Assembly: GCA_017308575.1 (NCBI GenBank)
Contig: JAFKEQ010000003.1
Span: 682,001-746,000, forward strand
Direction: 5' to 3'
Length of the DNA: 64,000 nucleotides
Source of the DNA: Afipia sp.
Lineage (GTDB): Bacteria > Pseudomonadota > Alphaproteobacteria > Rhizobiales > Xanthobacteraceae
Shown one piece after another: positions 17,504 through 26,379 of the stretch. Position 1 is the stretch's first letter, and every line of letters starts with the position of its first letter. A model generated the notes under the pieces. It saw only the letters and a list, made by a program, of their open reading frames with translations. It did not search any database and was not told the DNA's origin. Position numbers and translations under genes: made by a program.

Positions 17504-17519
17504 TTAATAAGCCGTTAAC
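17504..17519. promoter_or_regulatory. CtrA binding box TTAA-N7-TTAAC
   Basis: TTAATAAGCCGTTAAC is an exact match to the CtrA consensus TTAA-N7-TTAAC. It lies 47 bases upstream of the DUF2336 start and 82 bases upstream of the small + strand gene at 17601, so it may serve either or both. Confidence 0.6.
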
Positions 17520-17600
17520 CATGATTGTCCTTAATCCGTCCCAGAGGAGCACTGGGCCGTCAGCGCATGAAGCGTGATTCGGCGGCCAGGAGAGAGCGAA

Positions 17601-17807
17601 ATGGGCATTGTGGTTGAGTTTCCGGCGGATCTCGCGGCGCGCCGCGTCGCTCCGGATGTGAACGCGGCCTCCCGCGGAAGAACGGCGACGATCGTAATTC
17701 TTCCGGCTATCCGGATCGAACGCTACACGGAAGAATCCAGTGGCGGGGCGGGGCCGGAAAAGGGGACTGCGTCGGGTCGCCGCCGCAAGCGACGGGCGCG
17801 TTCCTGA
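17601..17807 (+). CDS. Small conserved hypothetical protein (68 aa)
   Basis: 68-aa soluble protein beginning MGIVVEFPADLAARR, with a central ATIVILPAIRIERY strand-like segment and a very basic C-terminus (GRRRKRRARS). GGAGAGAG at 17589-17596 supports ATG 17601. I recall similar small proteins in Bradyrhizobium-type genomes without known function. The basic tail could bind nucleic acid. Divergent from DUF2336 and sharing its CtrA-box region. A hairpin TCCGGCG/CGCCGGA (17815-17833) follows the stop. Confidence 0.65.
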   Translation: MGIVVEFPADLAARRVAPDVNAASRGRTATIVILPAIRIERYTEESSGGAGPEKGTASGRRRKRRARS

Positions 17808-17857
17808 AAATCCATCCGGCGTTTTGCGCCGGACTGCAACGCTGACACCGGATCGCG

Positions 17858-18586
17858 ATGTGTAATCCGCTTTATCTTTTGCCGTTTGTCGCAAGCCTCG
17901 CCTGTCCGAGCGACGACTTCGGCCGCACCCGCGCATCGTTCTATCACGAAGACATGCATAGCTGGGTCGGCCGCGAGGCCAATGAGAGCCTCGGCAAACG
18001 GGCGTCGGACTTCCAGCTCACCGATGAAGAGCGAAACCTGCGTGACATCGCCTATTATTTCATCGAGCCGCCGCATTCGCATCCGGCCTGGAAAGCGGTG
18101 TTCGGCGACTACGAGAGAATTCCCGCGCCCTGGCGAAGGAAGGTGGTGTTCGATCATACGCTGTACGGGCGGCGGATGATCGACGAGCCGCACCGCTCGC
18201 AGACCTCGGCCTATACCGGCCTGATCGAGGACGTCCGCAACGACGGCACCATGCTCGATCAGTTCATTCCCGTCGCGATGCGGATCAATGATCTCGACAT
18301 CAAGCGCAACAAGGCGCTCGGCATCGTCACGGAGATTTCCCAGCGCGAGTACGGCGACGCGCAGGCGCGCATGTGCGAGAACGTGCTCGTGGTTCAATGG
18401 GTGCAGCAGGCCGTTCACCAGCGCGTCGCGTCCTATCGCTGGGCGCTCGAGCGTCTCGTGATTCAGGCTCCGGACATGATGGCAGCCGACGCGGACCGGC
18501 TGATCGCGCAGCTCTCGCATCGCGCCTCCGAGGCATGGACCGGCGCGCCGCCGGTTGTCTGCCGCGCGCTGCGCGTCGGCGGTTAA
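17858..18586 (+). CDS. Conserved hypothetical protein, possibly exported
   Basis: 242 aa. The first 17 residues (MCNPLYLLPFVASLACP) resemble a short signal or lipoprotein peptide but fit the lipobox poorly. The rest is soluble, with a run of helices rich in Arg, Asp and Tyr (NLRDIAYYFIEPPHSHPAWK, YGRRMIDEPHRSQTSAYTGL). No catalytic motif was recognised. In order and size it resembles hypotheticals of the same group of bacteria. If exported, it is likely a periplasmic or outer-membrane-associated protein. Confidence 0.6.
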   Translation: MCNPLYLLPFVASLACPSDDFGRTRASFYHEDMHSWVGREANESLGKRASDFQLTDEERNLRDIAYYFIEPPHSHPAWKAVFGDYERIPAPWRRKVVFDHTLYGRRMIDEPHRSQTSAYTGLIEDVRNDGTMLDQFIPVAMRINDLDIKRNKALGIVTEISQREYGDAQARMCENVLVVQWVQQAVHQRVASYRWALERLVIQAPDMMAADADRLIAQLSHRASEAWTGAPPVVCRALRVGG

Positions 18587-18703
18587 ATCAAGATTCTCTG
18601 CGACGTTCCGACACGCGGCTGAAGGTCACGTTGTCTCGGTGCATGCCCGGTTGTTTTCTACGGGTGTGGCGCAATCGGCGTATCTCAAATGAAGGGGAAG
18701 GAC

Positions 18704-19048
18704 ATGATGAGTTCCCCACTCGTGCAGAGGCTCCTTGCGGCGCGTTCTTCCGGAGCATTGCTGGTGCTGAGCCTTGCTCTGGCCGCACCGGCGCTGTTCC
18801 TGGTTTACGCGCTTGAGCCGCATCTGGTGCTGCCCGCGCTGAGTATGTTGTTTTTTGCAGCAGCCGCGCTGGCCGCATTCACGGCTCTGTCGGTCAGGAC
18901 CCGGAAAAACACGGAGAAGGTGAATCTCTGGGATGTCGCCGGAGGCCTTGTCATCACCGGTTGTGCCGCCTCGGTGATGGGTGAACCCGAACAGGCGGCG
19001 CAACTGTTCGAGCATCTGTTTGAAGCGCGCAACGAAAGGAGAGATTGA
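18704..19048 (+). CDS. Small inner-membrane protein, 3 TM segments
   Basis: 114 aa with hydrophobic helices at about 17-35, 40-60 and a shorter amphipathic one near 80-95. AAGGGGAAGGAC (18691-18702) fits ATG 18704, although an ATG at 18689 is in frame. The C-terminus (GEPEQAAQLFEHLFEARNER) is acidic and cytoplasmic or periplasmic. No family recognised. Confidence 0.6.
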   Translation: MMSSPLVQRLLAARSSGALLVLSLALAAPALFLVYALEPHLVLPALSMLFFAAAALAAFTALSVRTRKNTEKVNLWDVAGGLVITGCAASVMGEPEQAAQLFEHLFEARNERRD

Positions 19049-19283
19049 GACTTAAGCCTAAACCAGAAAACCAGGCCGGGCCCCTCTGGCAGCCGCGAGG
19101 CTGTGATGTCGGACTGGACGTCAATTCGAGTGGCCCTTCGATTTTCGGCGCACCGTGCGCATCTCAGGTACTTCGGCCCTGAAAGCTTCGGCTTTGGTGG
19201 GTTGCCGTACCGATACGTGTCGTGACGTGTCCGCACCGCCTGCAACCGGAGGCCGCTCTTCCACATCAAGGGAAGCCCGGCTC
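19049..19283 (+). other. 235-base leader of terC
   Basis: No open frame of note. It contains a short hairpin with a UUCG tetraloop, AAAGC-TTCG-GCTTT (19182-19195), and other GC-rich potential stems. TerC genes often have a manganese riboswitch, but I did not find the yybP-ykoY signature here. Confidence 0.35.
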
Positions 19284-19907
19284 ATGTTTGATCTCATTAC
19301 TCCAGAAGCTCTGACTGCACTCGCTCAGGTCATCCTGATCGATCTCGTTCTCGCTGGCGACAACGCCATTGTCATCGGCCTTGCCGCTGCGGGCCTGCCG
19401 AAAGAGCAGCGTAACAAGGCGATCCTGATCGGCGTCGGCGCGGCGACATTGCTGCGCATCGTGTTCGCGGCTCTTACAACACAGCTCCTTGCAATCGTCG
19501 GCCTGCTGCTCGCAGGCGGCATCCTGCTATTGTGGGTCTGCTGGAAGATGTGGCGGGAGCTGAGCGCGCCTGCCCATGAAGAGCAGGCCGCACTCGCCCA
19601 AAACCGCGGCGCGGATGCTGTCCCGACCAAAACGCTTGCTCAGGCAACCTGGCAGATCGTTATCGCGGACGTGTCGATGTCCCTCGATAACGTTCTCGCA
19701 GTCGCCGGTGCCGCGCGCGAGCACCCGATGGTGCTGATCTTCGGTCTTGCTCTGTCGATTGCGCTGATGGGTCTGGCCGCCTCGTTCATTGCGAAGCTGC
19801 TGCAGAAGCACCGCTGGATCGCCTATGTCGGCCTCGCGGTCATTCTCTACGTGGCGGGCGAGATGATCTATCGCGGCGCGCTGGAGGTCTGGCCGCATCT
19901 AAGATGA
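19284..19907 (+). CDS. TerC family integral membrane protein (YjbE type)
   Basis: 207-aa TerC-family membrane protein with about seven helices. Both signature acidic motifs are present: LIDLVLAGDNAIVIGLA (helix 1-2) and IVIADVSMSLDNVLAVAGAA (helix 4-5). TerC proteins are linked to metal ion export, particularly manganese, and to tellurite resistance. The start at ATG 19284 is the natural N-terminus (MFDLITPEALTALAQ); the longer reading would add 43 hydrophilic residues. Converges on the DUF1254 gene. Confidence 0.85.
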   Translation: MFDLITPEALTALAQVILIDLVLAGDNAIVIGLAAAGLPKEQRNKAILIGVGAATLLRIVFAALTTQLLAIVGLLLAGGILLLWVCWKMWRELSAPAHEEQAALAQNRGADAVPTKTLAQATWQIVIADVSMSLDNVLAVAGAAREHPMVLIFGLALSIALMGLAASFIAKLLQKHRWIAYVGLAVILYVAGEMIYRGALEVWPHLR

Positions 19908-19925
19908 TGCGGTGGGCTTCCTCCG

Positions 19926-20489
19926 TCAGCGTGCGGCGGCCTGCGCGGGCTGGATTCCGCAGGTCGCCGCGGCAAGCGAAGCCTCGGCCTGTCGCATCAG
20001 GCCGGGCTCCGCCGCCAGCGCCTTGAGCACGATGAGACCCGTCGTCGTCGGTGAATCGATAATCAGCCGGTCGGCGGCGGTGACGTCTTCTTCTTCCGGC
20101 AGGTCCGCATGTTGATCTGAGGTCATCAGGTCGAGTTCGATCACGCGGCGGCCCGCCGAGCGATCGTTGATCGCGTAGTAGGCCGTGTCGTTGCGGGTAT
20201 AGAACGACACCGACGTATAGGCCTGGCTGACCGGCACCTTGAGCTTGAGCGGCCCCTTGGAGAGGTCGTAGCGGCAGACGGCGCTCGCGAAGGCCGGGTC
20301 CATATACGGCATCGGCGCCGAGCCCGGCCCGGCCGCGGGCAGAGGCGTCACCGCGTTCAGCTTGGTGAGCGGCGCAAGCCGCGAATACGCATCGAGCGTC
20401 GCCACGCGCGGCAGCACCAGCACGCTGACGAGATGAACCACGCCGCCGAGCAGCACGCCGCCGATGATCGCGAACAGCCAGCGAATCAT
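19926..20489 (-). CDS. DUF1254-type membrane-anchored protein
   Basis: 187 aa. One N-terminal TM helix (about 5-27) anchors a periplasmic domain with beta-rich character (LKLKVPVSQAYTSVSFYTRN, YYAINDRSAGRRVIELDLM) typical of short DUF1254 proteins. Its start overlaps the upstream DUF1214 gene stop by 4 bases, and this DUF1214-DUF1254 pairing is common in alphaproteobacteria. Function unknown; likely acts together with its partner in the periplasm. Confidence 0.75.
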   Translation of the reverse strand: MIRWLFAIIGGVLLGGVVHLVSVLVLPRVATLDAYSRLAPLTKLNAVTPLPAAGPGSAPMPYMDPAFASAVCRYDLSKGPLKLKVPVSQAYTSVSFYTRNDTAYYAINDRSAGRRVIELDLMTSDQHADLPEEEDVTAADRLIIDSPTTTGLIVLKALAAEPGLMRQAEASLAAATCGIQPAQAAAR

Positions 20490-21064
20490 GGGCAGCTCAC
20501 CGTTGTGATGGCGGGCATCGGCGCATCTTTCTGCGTGCGCGTGGCGACGCCGACGGGCGTATCGTACAACCGCAGCACCAGCATGTAGCGGTCGAGCCCG
20601 CCGGTGGGGAGCCAGTTTCCGGCTCGCGCGCGCGACGTGATCCGCACCTCGAAGCTGCCGTCCGATCCGCGCACGATTTCCTGGCTGGTGAAGCCGTAGC
20701 GCTGCAGCGAGTTGGCGACGAGCTGACCTTTGTTATCGTAAATCGTCAGCGTCCAGAAACGCGCGGCGGGCGTCACGCCCTTCACAGCCACGTCGCATTG
20801 CCCGTTCAGCAGCTTTCCTGAATCGTCCTTGGCGGCGCTGAAAGTCACGCCGTCGCCGGTGCCGACCGGCAGTTCGCCGCTGCGTGCGACCGAGGCGCGG
20901 GAGTAGGGGTCGATATCGCTCGTTCCGGTCTTCGGGCGCGCTGTCCACGCGCCGATAGTGATGGTGCCGACATTGACGCCGCGCGTGGCCGTCATCCACG
21001 TCGCACCGAGGCCGACAGCGGTTGCGATGATCAGTGTAATGAGGATGAGAAAAATCAGCCGCAC
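20486..21064 (-). CDS. DUF1214-type membrane-anchored protein
   Basis: 192 aa. An N-terminal TM helix (3-24) precedes a periplasmic DUF1214 domain, with the family sequence ARFWTLTIYDNKGQLVANSL around residues 105-125 and SRARAGNWLPTGGLDRYML near 150. First gene of a two-gene operon, coupled to the DUF1254 gene. It follows the PBP1A gene on the same strand with a 24-base gap, so the three may be co-transcribed and share an envelope role. Function not established. Confidence 0.78.
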   Translation of the reverse strand: MRLIFLILITLIIATAVGLGATWMTATRGVNVGTITIGAWTARPKTGTSDIDPYSRASVARSGELPVGTGDGVTFSAAKDDSGKLLNGQCDVAVKGVTPAARFWTLTIYDNKGQLVANSLQRYGFTSQEIVRGSDGSFEVRITSRARAGNWLPTGGLDRYMLVLRLYDTPVGVATRTQKDAPMPAITTVSCP

Positions 21065-21088
21065 GGGAAAAGCGCACTCATGACGCGG

Positions 21089-23359
21089 TCAATTCTTGCG
21101 CGGCGGCGTCGATGCCGCCGATGGATCTGAACTAACCGACGCGAAGCTGTCCGGAAAGGCGACGGTGGACGGCGAGGCCGGTTTGCTTCCGTCGTTCGAC
21201 GACGTCTTGCCGGGAACGGTGATGGTCTTGGCCGCGTCGTCGAACAGCTTCTCGACGCGAACGAGAATGCTCGCGCCGCGCCGGGTCAGGATCGGCGGCG
21301 GGCCGGGATTGATCTCGGGCGCTTTCGCATTCGCCGCGGCAAGCGCATCCGATGGCAGCTTTTTTCCGGCGCCGACGCCAGGGAGGTCACGAATTTCGAC
21401 GCCCTGATGCGCGACTTCCATGATGTCGTGCCACGTCTGAGCGGGAAGCGAGCCGCCCGTCATGCGGTTGGTCGAGGAATAGTCGTCGTTGCCGTACCAG
21501 ACCGCCATGGTGAAGTTGCCGGTGTAGCCGACGAACCACGCGTCGCGGAATGCGTTGGTGGTGCCGGTCTTGCCGGCGGCCGGGATGCCGTCGAGGCGCG
21601 CGCGGCGCGCGGTACCTTCATCGACCACGTGGCTCATCATTTCGGCCATCTCGGCTGCGACGTTGGCAGGAATGGCCTGCACGGGTTTCTTTCCGTCACG
21701 GTCCCAGCGCCAGACCAGATCGCCTGCGCCGCTGCGCACTTCAAGCACCGCATGCGGCTTCACCGCGCGGCCTCTGTTGGGGAAGGTGGCGTAGGCCACC
21801 GCGTGTTCGACAACGCTGACTTCCGTCGAGCCGATCGGCAGCGACGGCGTATCGATCAGCGGCGCGGTGATGCCCATCTTGCGCGCGGTTTCGACGATCT
21901 TGGCGCGGCCTGCCTTCGGGCCTGCCTTGCCGCCCATCGCAATCGAAAGCTTGACCGGAACGACGTTGATCGAGCGGGTGATCGCCTGCGTCAGCGTCAC
22001 CGCGCCGGAATAGGAGCGGCCATAGTTCTGCGGACACCAGTTGCCGATGCAGACCGGGCCATCCACCACGATGGATTTCGGCGTGAAGCCGTTCATCAGC
22101 GCGGTGGCATAAACATACGGTTTGAAGGATGAGCCCGGCTGGCGCATGGCGTCGACAGCGCGGTTGAACTGGCTGGCGCCGTAGTCGCGGCCGCCGACCA
22201 TGGCGCGCACGCCGCCGTCGAGATCGGCCAGCACGACAGCGGCTTGTGTCGCATGATAGTCGCGGCCGAACTGGCGTAATTGGTTCTCGACGGTGTCCTC
22301 GGCCGCACGCTGCACCTTCATGTCGATGGCGGTGCGGACCACGAAGACGCGCTCGGTGTAGGATTTCGGCAGCGTCTGGACGAGTTTGCGCATCTCGTCG
22401 AAAGCATAGTCGAGATAGTAGTTCGGCGAATTCTCGTCGCGGCGATCGACCACGCTCGCCGGATTGCGGCGGGCGCCGAACACCTGACCTTCGGTCATGA
22501 AGCCTGCGTCCACCAGATTGTCGAGCACGACGTTGGCGCGCGCGCGGGCAGCGGGCAGGTTGATATGCGGCGCGTATTTGGTCGGCGCCTTGAACAGGCC
22601 CGCGAGCATCGCGGCTTCGGCGAGGTTCACGTCGCGCGCGGACTTGTTGAAGTAGAAATGCGCTGCGCCATCGACGCCGAAGGTGCCGCCGCCCATATAG
22701 GCGCGGTCGAGATAGAGCTTCAGGATTTCGTTCTTGGTCAGGCGCGTTTCCAGCCAGATGGCGAGGAACGCTTCCTTCACCTTGCGCTCGATGGTGCGCT
22801 CGTTGTTGAGGAACAGGTTCTTGGCGAGCTGCTGGGTGATCGATGAGCCGCCCTGACGGACGCCGCCGGCCTGCGCGTTGGTGACAAGCGCGCGCGCCGT
22901 GCCCGCGACGTCGATGCCGAAGTGGTCGTAGAAGCGGCGGTCTTCAGTGGCCAGCGTCGCCTTGATCAGGTTGTCGGGAAAATCTTCCAGCGGAATCGAG
23001 TCGTTATGCTTGATGCCGCGGCTGCCGATCGGATTGCCGTAACGGTCGAGGAAGGTCACCGCGAGGTCGGATTTTTTCAGCCAGTCGTCATCGGAGGTTT
23101 CGCGGAAGGCCGGGACCGCCAGCGCCAGCATCAGCACCATGCCTGCGAGACCGATAGTGGCGGCTTCCGACAGGGGCTCGATAAAGACCCACCGTTTCCA
23201 GCGGCCGACATAGAACCGGTCCATGAAGGTCGAGTAGCGCTCGAACAATTCGCGCAGGCCGACAGCGGAATTGAACAGCGAGGAATCGATCCGCGCGTCG
23301 AGGTCCAGCAGGAAATGCCGGAACCGCTTTTTCCATTCGCTGGGTACGATCTGGCGCAC
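21089..23359 (-). CDS. Bifunctional penicillin-binding protein 1A family (transglycosylase/transpeptidase)
   Basis: 756-aa class A PBP that polymerises and cross-links peptidoglycan. A cytoplasmic N-terminus of about 80 residues and one TM helix lead into the GT51 transglycosylase (about 130-310; EDRRFYDHFGID with the catalytic Glu, GGSSITQQLAKNL). The transpeptidase follows, with SSFK in QPGSSFKP, SIN in RSINVVPVK and KTGTT in AGKTGTTNAFRDAWFVG. The C-terminal about 70 residues are Pro/Ser-rich. All catalytic motifs appear intact. Confidence 0.93.
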   Translation of the reverse strand: MRQIVPSEWKKRFRHFLLDLDARIDSSLFNSAVGLRELFERYSTFMDRFYVGRWKRWVFIEPLSEAATIGLAGMVLMLALAVPAFRETSDDDWLKKSDLAVTFLDRYGNPIGSRGIKHNDSIPLEDFPDNLIKATLATEDRRFYDHFGIDVAGTARALVTNAQAGGVRQGGSSITQQLAKNLFLNNERTIERKVKEAFLAIWLETRLTKNEILKLYLDRAYMGGGTFGVDGAAHFYFNKSARDVNLAEAAMLAGLFKAPTKYAPHINLPAARARANVVLDNLVDAGFMTEGQVFGARRNPASVVDRRDENSPNYYLDYAFDEMRKLVQTLPKSYTERVFVVRTAIDMKVQRAAEDTVENQLRQFGRDYHATQAAVVLADLDGGVRAMVGGRDYGASQFNRAVDAMRQPGSSFKPYVYATALMNGFTPKSIVVDGPVCIGNWCPQNYGRSYSGAVTLTQAITRSINVVPVKLSIAMGGKAGPKAGRAKIVETARKMGITAPLIDTPSLPIGSTEVSVVEHAVAYATFPNRGRAVKPHAVLEVRSGAGDLVWRWDRDGKKPVQAIPANVAAEMAEMMSHVVDEGTARRARLDGIPAAGKTGTTNAFRDAWFVGYTGNFTMAVWYGNDDYSSTNRMTGGSLPAQTWHDIMEVAHQGVEIRDLPGVGAGKKLPSDALAAANAKAPEINPGPPPILTRRGASILVRVEKLFDDAAKTITVPGKTSSNDGSKPASPSTVAFPDSFASVSSDPSAASTPPRKN

Positions 23360-23673
23360 CGGAACCCTGATCCAAATAGCCTGACGACCGAGTCGCCGAT
23401 TGAAAAGCGCTGGTTAGACGATGCTCGACAATTTACGGCATCCCCAAGGCGGCATGGCCAATTTCGGCCCCGGAGAATCCGCCATCTTCTAGCCGACCGG
23501 GAACCATAAACCAATGGCTGCGCTGGTTTTTCGGTGGCAAGGGTGAATGCTGCCCACGCTTTTCCGCCACCGGAACATCAGCCGCGGTGTTGCCGCTTGC
23601 GCTGGTGCCATCAAGGCTCATAAAGCTTGGGTGATGAGGCAGATATGCCTCCCGATTCCGGCAGGTTCAAGCG
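23360..23673. other. Intergenic region between PBP1A and YcgN genes
   Basis: 314 bases between divergent genes with no credible frame. A loose inverted repeat CGGTGGC/GCCACCG (23532-23538 and 23566-23572) is present. It should contain both promoters, but I cannot place them with confidence. Confidence 0.4.
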
Positions 23674-24189
23674 ATGCCAGCTCCGCCCCGGCGGTCTTCC
23701 GCCCAGAGCGAATTGTTCTGGAAAACCAAGACGTTGGAGGAGATGTCCGCCAGCGAATGGGAAAGCCTGTGCGACGGCTGCGCCCGCTGCTGCTTGGAAA
23801 AGCTGGAAGACGAGGATACGGGGAAGATCTACTTCACCCATATCGCGTGCACCCTGCTCGATGCCGGGCTGTGCGCCTGCAAGGACTATCCGAACCGGTC
23901 GGACAAGGTGCCGGACTGCGTGCGGCTGACGCCGGAGAATGTGCGGACCCTGAACTGGCTGCCCGCGAGTTGCGGCTACAAGCTGGTGGCGGAGGGGCGT
24001 GACCTCTACTGGTGGCACCCGCTGATTTCCGGAGATCCCAACACGGTCCATGAGGCCGGCGTTTCGGTGCGGGGCAGGGTGTGGGGCAGTGAGGACGACG
24101 TCGATGACGCCGATCTCGAGGACCACATCGTGCGTTGGCCGGGGACTCTTCCGAAGCGTGCGAGACTGAAGAAGCGACCGGCGCGTTAA
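23674..24189 (+). CDS. YcgN family (UPF0260) cysteine-cluster protein
   Basis: 171-aa soluble protein of UPF0260/YcgN. The family Cys pattern is intact: [20 protein letters not shown], then [20 protein letters not shown] and SCGYKL, suggesting a metal or Fe-S centre. ATG 23674 begins the conserved block [20 protein letters not shown] after 18 residues. Function unknown; the cluster is inferred from Cys spacing. Confidence 0.88.
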   Translation: MPAPPRRSSAQSELFWKTKTLEEMSASEWESLCDGCARCCLEKLEDEDTGKIYFTHIACTLLDAGLCACKDYPNRSDKVPDCVRLTPENVRTLNWLPASCGYKLVAEGRDLYWWHPLISGDPNTVHEAGVSVRGRVWGSEDDVDDADLEDHIVRWPGTLPKRARLKKRPAR

Positions 24190-24383
24190 CGGCGCATCGC
24201 GATAACGCTCACGTGATGTTCAGTCGGCGCGGTCCACCCATGCGCCTGCGGTGCTTATGAGGCCGCATCAAATGGGATAGATTCCCTGTTATTCCGGATA
24301 TGCCGAGTCAGGCCGTCTGCGGCCGGATCATTTTCCAGAAAACTCTTTTCCCCTTTCGCGTCCCAAATATCCATCAAGGACTC

Positions 24384-25970
24384 ATGAGCGAGACACATCG
24401 ACAGCGTGGCGACGCGACCGACGAAGCGCAGGCCATGGACGCACCCGACGACATCGCCAACCTCGCCACTGAAGTCATCGATCTCGTCGATGCACCGTCC
24501 ATCGCGCCGACGCCTCCGCTGACCAAAACCGAAGTGCGGACCATCCTGCTGAGCCTGATGCTCACGATGTTCCTCACCGCGCTCGACCAGACCATTGTCG
24601 CGACCGCGCTGCCGACCATCGGCCGCCAGTTCAACGACGTCACCAATCTGTCGTGGGTCATCACCGCCTATCTGCTGTCGTCCACCGCGGTTGCGCCCGT
24701 CTATGGCACGCTGAGCGATATCTACGGCCGCCGCGCGATGATCATCGTGTCGATGGCACTGTTTCTCATCGGCTCGGTGCTGTGCGCGATCTCGCCGAAC
24801 ATCCTGACGTTGATCCTTGCGCGCGCGCTGCAGGGCATCGGCGGCGGCGGCATCCTGCCGCTGGTGCAGACAGTGATCTCCGACGTGGTGACGCCGCGCG
24901 AGCGCGGCCAGTATCAAGCCTATTTCTCTTCGGTGTGGGTCACGGCGGGAATCTGCGGACCGGTGCTCGGCGGCCTGTTCGCCGAACATCTGCATTGGTC
25001 GGTGATCTTCTGGATCAACCTTCCGCTCGGCGCGTTGTCGCTCGCGCTGTTGCTGCCGCGCATGGGAAAAATTCCGGTCTTCCATCGCAAGCGCAAGGTC
25101 GACTGGCTCGGCGGCATTCTGCTGATGGCCTCCGCCGTGATCGTGATGCTGGTGCTGACATGGGGCGGCAATCGCTTCGCGTGGGCATCGCCTGAAATCG
25201 TCGCGATGATCGGCTCCGCGCTCGCGCTCGGCGTCGCCTTCGTCTGGCACGCGCGCCGCGCCAGCGAACCGTTCCTGCCGATCCCGCTGCTGTCCGGATC
25301 GGTGGTGCCGTATGCGATGGCGGCGGGCGGCTGCGCCATCGGCGCGATGATCGGCCTCACGGTTCACATGCCGCTCTATTACGAAGTGGTGTACGGCCTC
25401 ACCGCGAGCGAAGCCGGGCTCGCGCTGATTCCGCTCGTTGCCGTGTCGGTGCTCGGCGCATGGATCGCGGGCCGAACCATGATGTTCACCAAGCACTACA
25501 AGCGCGCGGCGATTGGCGGCGTGGCGGTCTCGACCTGCAGCGCGCTTGCGCTGGCGCTGCTGACGCCGATGCCGCTGTGGCAGATGCTCGCGGTCCTCTC
25601 GCTATTGGCTGTCGGCCTCGGCACGGTGTTTCCCGTGAGCGTGGTGTCGATCCAGAATGCGGTGCCGCGTGCGCAGGTCGGCACGGCGACTGGCGCGATG
25701 AACTTCTTCCGCTCGCTGATGGCGTCGTTCACGGTGGCGGCGTTCACCGCGATTCTGCTGATGGTGCTTGGCCGCCATCTCTCCATCGGCGCGGAGCATC
25801 ACATCGACGCGCAGCACGGCATCGCCGCCGGCGACATGATCGCGGCCTTCCGTTATGTGTTCGGCGCGGCTGCGGTCCTGCTCGGCTCGGCCGCGATGCT
25901 GATGCTGTTGATGGAAGAGCGTCCGCTGGCGGGGCCGCCGCAGGCTGCCGCCTCGGAAATGGCCGAATAA
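24384..25970 (+). CDS. MFS drug exporter, EmrB/QacA (DHA2) family
   Basis: 528-aa 14-TM major facilitator with a hydrophilic N-terminal tail (about 50 residues). Family motifs: LDQTIVATALPTIGRQF (helix 1, motif D1), GTLSDIYGRRAMI (motif A) and GPVLGGLFAEHLHW (motif C, drug/H+ antiporter). Probably exports drugs or other hydrophobic compounds using the proton gradient; substrate unknown. ATG 24384 (MSETHRQ) chosen. No adjacent EmrA-like adaptor or regulator was seen. Confidence 0.88.
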   Translation: MSETHRQRGDATDEAQAMDAPDDIANLATEVIDLVDAPSIAPTPPLTKTEVRTILLSLMLTMFLTALDQTIVATALPTIGRQFNDVTNLSWVITAYLLSSTAVAPVYGTLSDIYGRRAMIIVSMALFLIGSVLCAISPNILTLILARALQGIGGGGILPLVQTVISDVVTPRERGQYQAYFSSVWVTAGICGPVLGGLFAEHLHWSVIFWINLPLGALSLALLLPRMGKIPVFHRKRKVDWLGGILLMASAVIVMLVLTWGGNRFAWASPEIVAMIGSALALGVAFVWHARRASEPFLPIPLLSGSVVPYAMAAGGCAIGAMIGLTVHMPLYYEVVYGLTASEAGLALIPLVAVSVLGAWIAGRTMMFTKHYKRAAIGGVAVSTCSALALALLTPMPLWQMLAVLSLLAVGLGTVFPVSVVSIQNAVPRAQVGTATGAMNFFRSLMASFTVAAFTAILLMVLGRHLSIGAEHHIDAQHGIAAGDMIAAFRYVFGAAAVLLGSAAMLMLLMEERPLAGPPQAAASEMAE

Positions 25971-26093
25971 TCCCAAAAGGCCAAACGGTGACAAACTTCG
26001 CCGCATAAGGCGGGATTGTGATCGCACGGTCCGGTCACATTGGCGGTTGCATACGCCGCCGCAGGATGCTGTCCTCCCGCAACGGAGGAGATC

Positions 26094-26372
26094 GTGCTGC
26101 AGGCGGGATGGTTGATCGTGCATCTGATCGCCGGTGTGCTAGCCATGCCGGAAGCGGCTGTCCAGCCGTCGGGCATCAGCTGCACCTATCAGGCCTGCAT
26201 GCTGAAGTGCTGCAAGCTGAATGGTCCGATCTGCAACAGCTATTGCGAGGCGAAGGTGGCGCAGCGGGTAGCCGCGCGGATATGTCCGCCGGTGAAAGCC
26301 TCTGACCGCGACTCGAATTCCCGGATATTGAAACCGGACTCACCGAGTCCATACCAGGCCGCCGGATATTAG
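26094..26372 (+). CDS. Small secreted cysteine-rich protein
   Basis: 92-aa protein with a signal peptide (LQAGWLIVHLIAGVLAMPEA) and, in the mature part, seven cysteines within about 55 residues (ISC, QAC, KCC, PIC, SYC, RIC). GGAGGAG directly before the GTG at 26094 decides this start; a longer in-frame reading begins at 26040. The Cys density suggests a disulfide-stabilised periplasmic or secreted mini-protein or a metal-binding one. No family recognised. The next gene starts 7 bases later. Confidence 0.6.
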   Translation: MLQAGWLIVHLIAGVLAMPEAAVQPSGISCTYQACMLKCCKLNGPICNSYCEAKVAQRVAARICPPVKASDRDSNSRILKPDSPSPYQAAGY

Positions 26373-26379
26373 TTCGCCG

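Noticed and set aside
19049-19283. Manganese (yybP-ykoY) riboswitch before terC
   Set aside because: TerC genes often have one, but the conserved GGGGAGUAG-type block and its partner were not found.
24255-25496. 413-residue minus-strand frame opposite the MFS exporter
   Set aside because: Shadow of a strong 14-TM transporter gene with all family motifs.
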